Assembly (NCBI GenBank): GCA_964563535.1
Contig: CAZLXP010000017.1
Coordinates: 1-33,965, forward strand
Reading direction: 5' to 3'
DNA from: WVWN01 sp964563535
GTDB taxonomy: Bacteria; RBG-13-66-14; B26-G2; WVWN01
DNA: 33,965 nt
Below the pieces are notes generated by a model. It was not told the origin of the DNA, ran no database searches, and was given only the letters and a program-made list of their open reading frames with translations. Positions within the stretch are counted from its first letter, which is position 1, and every line of letters begins with the position of its first letter. Shown here piece after piece: positions 32,565-33,965 of the stretch. The translations under genes and the position numbers were made by a program.

Positions 32565-33797
32565 ATGGCGCGCGAACGACGAGACGACCTAATCGGCGCC
32601 TGGCGGGAAAACCTCGCCCGGTGCCTCCGCTGCGGCCTGTGCCGCGAGGTGTGCCCCGCCTTCCGGGCGACGGCCTCGGAGCGCTTCTCGCCGCGGGGCC
32701 GCCTCGCCCTTTTGGAAGCGAGCCTGGAGGGCGAACCGCCGGCGGCTGAGTTCGGCGCCGCGTTCTACGAGTCGCTCGCCTATTGCCTGAGCTGCCGCGC
32801 CTGCGCGGAGCGCTGCCCGTCGGGCGTGGCCGGGGACGTACTGGTCCTCGCGGCCCGGGCCGCGGGGCTTTGCCGCGGCGGCCTACCCTTCTTTAAATCC
32901 TGGGCCTACCGCCTGGCGCTGGGGCGCCCCCGGCTCCTGGCGCTATTGACGCGGCTTCTACACGTCGCGCAGGAGCTCCACGTCTTGCCCTTCGCGCTAC
33001 GGTCCCTCGGCCTGCCGCCCCGCCTGGCGCTGCCTAAGCTCGAGCCCCGACCGTTCGACGCCGCCTCGCGGGGGCTCTTCCCCCACGCCCCGGGGGTAGA
33101 ACGGCGCGGCGCCGTGACCTACTTCGTGGGCTGCGGGACGAACTATCTGTATCCGGCTGCGGCTCGAGCCGTCGTCGACCTCCTGAGCCGCGCCGGCTAC
33201 GACGTAACGGTGCCCCAAGGGCGCCGGTGCTGCGGCATCCCGGCGCTGGCCAACGGCGACGTCGAGCTGGCGCGCAAGCTCGCCGCCCGGAACGTGGAGG
33301 CCCTCGCCGGCGACGAGCCGGTAGTCGTCGATTGCGGCTCCTGCGGCACGATGCTCACATATTATTATAACGACGTGCTGGGCGTCGCGGGCGCCGCGGC
33401 CTTCAAGGAACGGGTGAAGGATTTTACGGAGTTGGTCCCGCCGGAAGCGATCGCCGCGCGCGCCGGCGGCCGCGTCGCCTACCACGACCCGTGCCACCTG
33501 GCGCGGGGACTGGGCGTGACCGCCCAGCCGCGGGCGTTGTTAAATAAAATCAGCCAAGTAGTGGAACTGGAGGCGCCGGGGGCGGTGACCTGTTGCGGCG
33601 GCGCCGGCGCCTACGGCCTGACCCACGACGACGTCTTCGCGAAGATAGGGGGCGAGAAGGCCGCGGCGGTGGAGGCAACGGGCGCCAACGTCGTCGCGAC
33701 CGGCTGCCCGGCCTGCGTCTTCTATATAAACGAGGCGCTGCGGCGGCGGGGGGTCAAGGCCGAGGCGCGGCATACCGCGGAGGTTTTGAACGGGTAG
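32565..33797 (+). CDS. GlcF-like iron-sulfur protein (two [4Fe-4S] clusters and two CCG domains)
   Basis: Two ferredoxin motifs lie near the N-terminus (CLRCGLCREVCP from residue 20, CLSCRACAERCP near 74). Two cysteine-rich CCG domains follow (FVGCGTNYLYP with RCCGIP and DCGSCGTM; then DPCHLARGLG with TCCGGAGAYG and GCPACVFYIN). This is the architecture of glycolate or lactate oxidase iron-sulfur subunits (GlcF, LutA-like) and of HdrD-like proteins. Length (410 aa) matches GlcF. The flavin oxidase subunit (GlcD) is not adjacent in the window, so the substrate is open. The start ATG 32565 has no clear ribosome-binding site. Confidence 0.88.
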   Translation: MARERRDDLIGAWRENLARCLRCGLCREVCPAFRATASERFSPRGRLALLEASLEGEPPAAEFGAAFYESLAYCLSCRACAERCPSGVAGDVLVLAARAAGLCRGGLPFFKSWAYRLALGRPRLLALLTRLLHVAQELHVLPFALRSLGLPPRLALPKLEPRPFDAASRGLFPHAPGVERRGAVTYFVGCGTNYLYPAAARAVVDLLSRAGYDVTVPQGRRCCGIPALANGDVELARKLAARNVEALAGDEPVVVDCGSCGTMLTYYYNDVLGVAGAAAFKERVKDFTELVPPEAIAARAGGRVAYHDPCHLARGLGVTAQPRALLNKISQVVELEAPGAVTCCGGAGAYGLTHDDVFAKIGGEKAAAVEATGANVVATGCPACVFYINEALRRRGVKAEARHTAEVLNG

Positions 33798-33817
33798 GGG
33801 CGCAACGCGTTGCGCCC
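33798..33817. repeat. Perfect 20-base palindrome after the GlcF-like gene
   Basis: GGGCGCAACGCGTTGCGCCC begins at the base after the stop codon. It has twofold symmetry with no U-run after it. It could act as a transcript-end hairpin or a protein-binding site; its place suggests the first. Confidence 0.5.
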
Positions 33818-33852
33818 GCGCGGGTGCCGTTACGGAACGCGGCCGCACGTCC

Positions 33853-33881
33853 TTGACAATGCCGCCGCCGTCGATTAAAAT
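33853..33881 (+). promoter_or_regulatory. Consensus-like promoter for the gene at 33918
   Basis: TTGACA (33853-33858), a 17-base spacer and TAAAAT (33876-33881) lie on the plus strand. The predicted start near 33888 gives a ~30-base leader with AGGAGG before the ATG at 33918. Confidence 0.75.
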
Positions 33882-33917
33882 TTAAGGGGAAAGTAACCGG
33901 GTTTAGGAGGTCGAGCG

Positions 33918-33965
33918 ATGAGGGGCGTCGTAGTTTTAGTTTCTGTAATCGCGGCCGCCGCGGCC
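33918..33965 (+). CDS. Start of a probable secreted or membrane protein (cut by window end)
   Basis: Only 16 codons are visible (MRGVVVLVSVIAAAAA). This is a positively charged start followed by a hydrophobic stretch, typical of a signal peptide or first membrane segment. AGGAGG lies eight bases before the ATG and a consensus-like promoter lies upstream, so it is a real gene start. Function cannot be told. Confidence 0.7.
   Translation, partial: MRGVVVLVSVIAAAAA

Noticed and set aside
1..33965. CRISPR arrays, insertion sequences, tRNA or rRNA genes
   Set aside because: I saw no regular repeats, transposase-like genes, terminal repeats or tRNA/rRNA-like sequences anywhere in the window.

Overview
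The window is one scaffold piece of GC-rich bacterial DNA with a 10-base assembly gap (N run at 24468-24477). It looks like an uncultured anaerobe. It carries a cytoplasmic group 3-type [NiFe] hydrogenase fused genetically and spatially to Hdr- and Nuo-type electron-bifurcation subunits, a full hyp maturation set, a ferredoxin:thioredoxin reductase, a UbiA/MenA prenyltransferase and a probable outer-membrane protein. The last suggests a diderm envelope. Two in-frame UGA codons with SECIS-like hairpins show that the organism probably encodes selenocysteine (Sec). I cannot name the phylum from the sequence alone.

Layout. 1-1846 (minus): membrane glycosyltransferase-like protein with C-terminal TPRs, cut by the window edge, divergent from 2062-7526 (plus): UbiA/MenA prenyltransferase, serS, yebC, comEC. 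7558-8418 (minus): TlpA-like lipoprotein thioredoxin and a small unknown gene. 8560-9879 (plus): nucleotide-sugar dehydrogenase. 9953-16944 (minus): a maturation operon running protease-hypF-hypC-hypD-hypE-hypA-hypB-glutaredoxin-FTR/rubredoxin, closed by a terminator. 16991-18008: an AT-richer island between two terminators, holding a HEPN-like gene and a small partner. 18030-30029 (minus): a ~12 kb operon running DRTGG - HATPase - hdrC - hdrB - hdrA N-half - nuoE - nuoF::gltD fusion - [2Fe-2S]::hdrA C-half - mvhD(Sec) - mvhG - mvhA(Sec). 30234-32355 (minus): rtcB and an outer-membrane-like protein. 32565-33797 (plus): a GlcF-like CCG iron-sulfur protein. A new secreted-protein gene starts at 33918.

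How they work together. The large operon appears to encode one soluble supercomplex. MvhA/MvhG would handle H2, and MvhD would pass electrons to an HdrA split into two polypeptides. NuoE/NuoF and a GltD-like flavoprotein would add NAD(P)H chemistry, and HdrB/HdrC would reduce an unknown disulfide. This is a hydrogenase/NAD(P)H/heterodisulfide-reductase-like bifurcating system that mixes parts normally seen in separate enzymes.

The most exciting observation is in mvhA. The UGA replaces the second cysteine of the N-terminal L1 motif (RICGVU), a bridging ligand of the Ni-Fe site, while the C-terminal DPCxxC motif keeps both cysteines. Known [NiFeSe] hydrogenases have Sec in the C-terminal motif. 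I know of no described enzyme with a bridging selenolate at this place.
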